A stretch of DNA of 64,000 nt from Salsipaludibacter sp963812245 (GTDB taxonomy: Bacteria; Actinomycetota; Nitriliruptoria; Nitriliruptorales; Nitriliruptoraceae), in NCBI GenBank assembly GCA_963812245.1, contig CAWEUK010000003.1, positions 806,001 through 870,000 on the forward strand, read 5' to 3'. Positions 63,478 through 64,000 of this stretch are shown here, piece by piece. The notes under the pieces were generated by a model. That model did not search any database, was not told the origin of the DNA, and saw only the letters and a program-made list of their open reading frames with translations. Made by a program: the position numbers and the translations under genes. Numbering within the stretch: the stretch's first letter is position 1; the number at the start of each line of letters is the position of its first letter.

Positions 63478-63546
63478 CCATCGCGGCGCTGCACCTGGCC
63501 GGACTGACCCCGTCCGCGCTGGACCGGGCCGAATCGAAGGGCTGGC

Positions 63547-63981
63547 ATGGCCTCGCTGTGGATAGACGAGCGGCATCGGATCCCCGACCACGAGATCCAG
63601 ATGCAGGCGTCCAAGTCGTCGGGGCCGGGTGGGCAGGGGGTGAACACCACCGACTCGCAGGTCGAGTTGCGGTGGTACGTGGACGCGTCGGGTGCGTTCA
63701 CCCGCCAGGAGAAGCAACGGATCAAGGCACGACTGGGCAACCGGATCACCAAGGACGGTGTGCTCATCCTGCGCTCGTCCGAGCAACGCAGTCAGCATCG
63801 CAATCGCGAGGACGCCCGTGACCGACTGGCGTCGCTGCTGGCCGGCGCCCTGCAGGTCGAGAAGCGTCGTCGACGCACCCGTCCCACCCGGGCCTCCCAA
63901 CGTCGACGAGTCGAGAACAAGCGTCGCCGTGGCGAGAAGAAGCGGTTGCGACAGTCACCCGAGATTCCTCGTGACCTGTGA
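63547..63981 (+). CDS. arfB: Alternative ribosome-rescue factor ArfB (peptidyl-tRNA hydrolase)
   Basis: ArfB hydrolyses peptidyl-tRNA on ribosomes stalled without a stop codon. The 144-residue protein has the catalytic GGQ motif in QASKSSGPGGQGVNTTDSQV and the basic tail needed to occupy the mRNA channel (VEKRRRRTRPTRASQRRRVE and NKRRRGEKKRLRQ). The ATG at 63547 is preceded by GAAGGG. Length and tail separate it from release factors 1 and 2. It lies about 70 bases after pheT. Confidence 0.93.
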   Translation: MASLWIDERHRIPDHEIQMQASKSSGPGGQGVNTTDSQVELRWYVDASGAFTRQEKQRIKARLGNRITKDGVLILRSSEQRSQHRNREDARDRLASLLAGALQVEKRRRRTRPTRASQRRRVENKRRRGEKKRLRQSPEIPRDL

Positions 63982-64000
63982 TGCGGGGGCGTGGGGGCGG

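Noticed and set aside
60481..63900. 1139-codon minus-strand open frame opposite pheT
   Set aside because: It is a shadow of pheS, pheT and arfB. It has no recognisable domain, and its codon third positions are not GC-enriched like those of the real genes.
1..64000. Prophage, integrative element, toxin-antitoxin or CRISPR-Cas system
   Set aside because: No integrase, transposase, phage structural gene, toxin pair, Cas gene or repeat-spacer array was recognised. GC content and codon use look even throughout.

Overview
This is a GC-rich chromosomal segment of a free-living actinobacterium. Lineage markers are WhiA, NucS (EndoMS), a DUF3097 protein, a ribosomal protein S1 with four S1 domains, an Lhr-type helicase of about 1,600 residues followed by Nei, and the neighbourhood polA-rpsA-coaE-uvrB-uvrA-uvrC-rapZ-yvcK-whiA-gap-pgk-tpiA-secG. 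The many unfamiliar inserted genes suggest a deep-branching class (Nitriliruptoria or Acidimicrobiia type) rather than Streptomyces or Mycobacterium. That placement is inference. No phage, plasmid, CRISPR or transposase genes were seen.

Layout. 0-9 kb: the start of an enoyl-CoA hydratase gene, polA, a small membrane protein divergent from an AraC regulator, hisN with a coupled small gene, rpsA and coaE. 9-21 kb: excision repair (uvrB, uvrA with an SOS box, uvrC), split by a three-gene ABC exporter and a metallo-beta-lactamase-fold hydrolase. 21-25.5 kb: a PLP-dependent decarboxylase and a large secreted M14 carboxypeptidase. 25.7-31 kb: rapZ-yvcK-whiA and gap-pgk. 31-37.5 kb: a complete oligopeptide importer inserted between pgk and tpiA. 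37.6-42.5 kb: tpiA, a BlaI/M56 sensor pair, secG and a second peptide-binding lipoprotein. 42.6-51 kb: tRNA-Leu(GAG), yccF, DUF3097, a MobA-like gene, an M1 aminopeptidase, an acyl-CoA synthetase and an ABC1 kinase. 51-64 kb: ychF, nucS, lhr-nei, an rlmB-like gene, pheS-pheT and arfB.

Three things stand out. First, the binding protein of the peptide importer (31192-33033) appears to be a circular permutation: the half that is normally C-terminal comes first, right after the lipoprotein signal and linker, and the normally N-terminal half follows. Second, short palindromic elements sit at four gene boundaries, each between a duplicated and partly diverged copy of a gene end: the 5' end of coaE, the 3' end of ychF, the uvrC/decarboxylase junction and, less clearly, the fadD/ABC1 junction. 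Third, at least ten single-base frame breaks cut housekeeping genes (polA, rapZ, yvcK, pgk twice, tpiA, ychF and others), and an eleventh is likely. Nearly all are one extra base in a run of two to four identical bases. They look like sequence errors rather than dead genes, and the affected genes are annotated here over their full reconstructed span.

Functionally the window combines DNA repair (UvrABC, PolA, NucS, Lhr, Nei), central glycolysis (Gap, Pgk, TpiA), translation (S1, PheST, ArfB, tRNA-Leu, YchF) and peptide turnover or uptake (Opp system, second binding protein, M1 and M14 peptidases).
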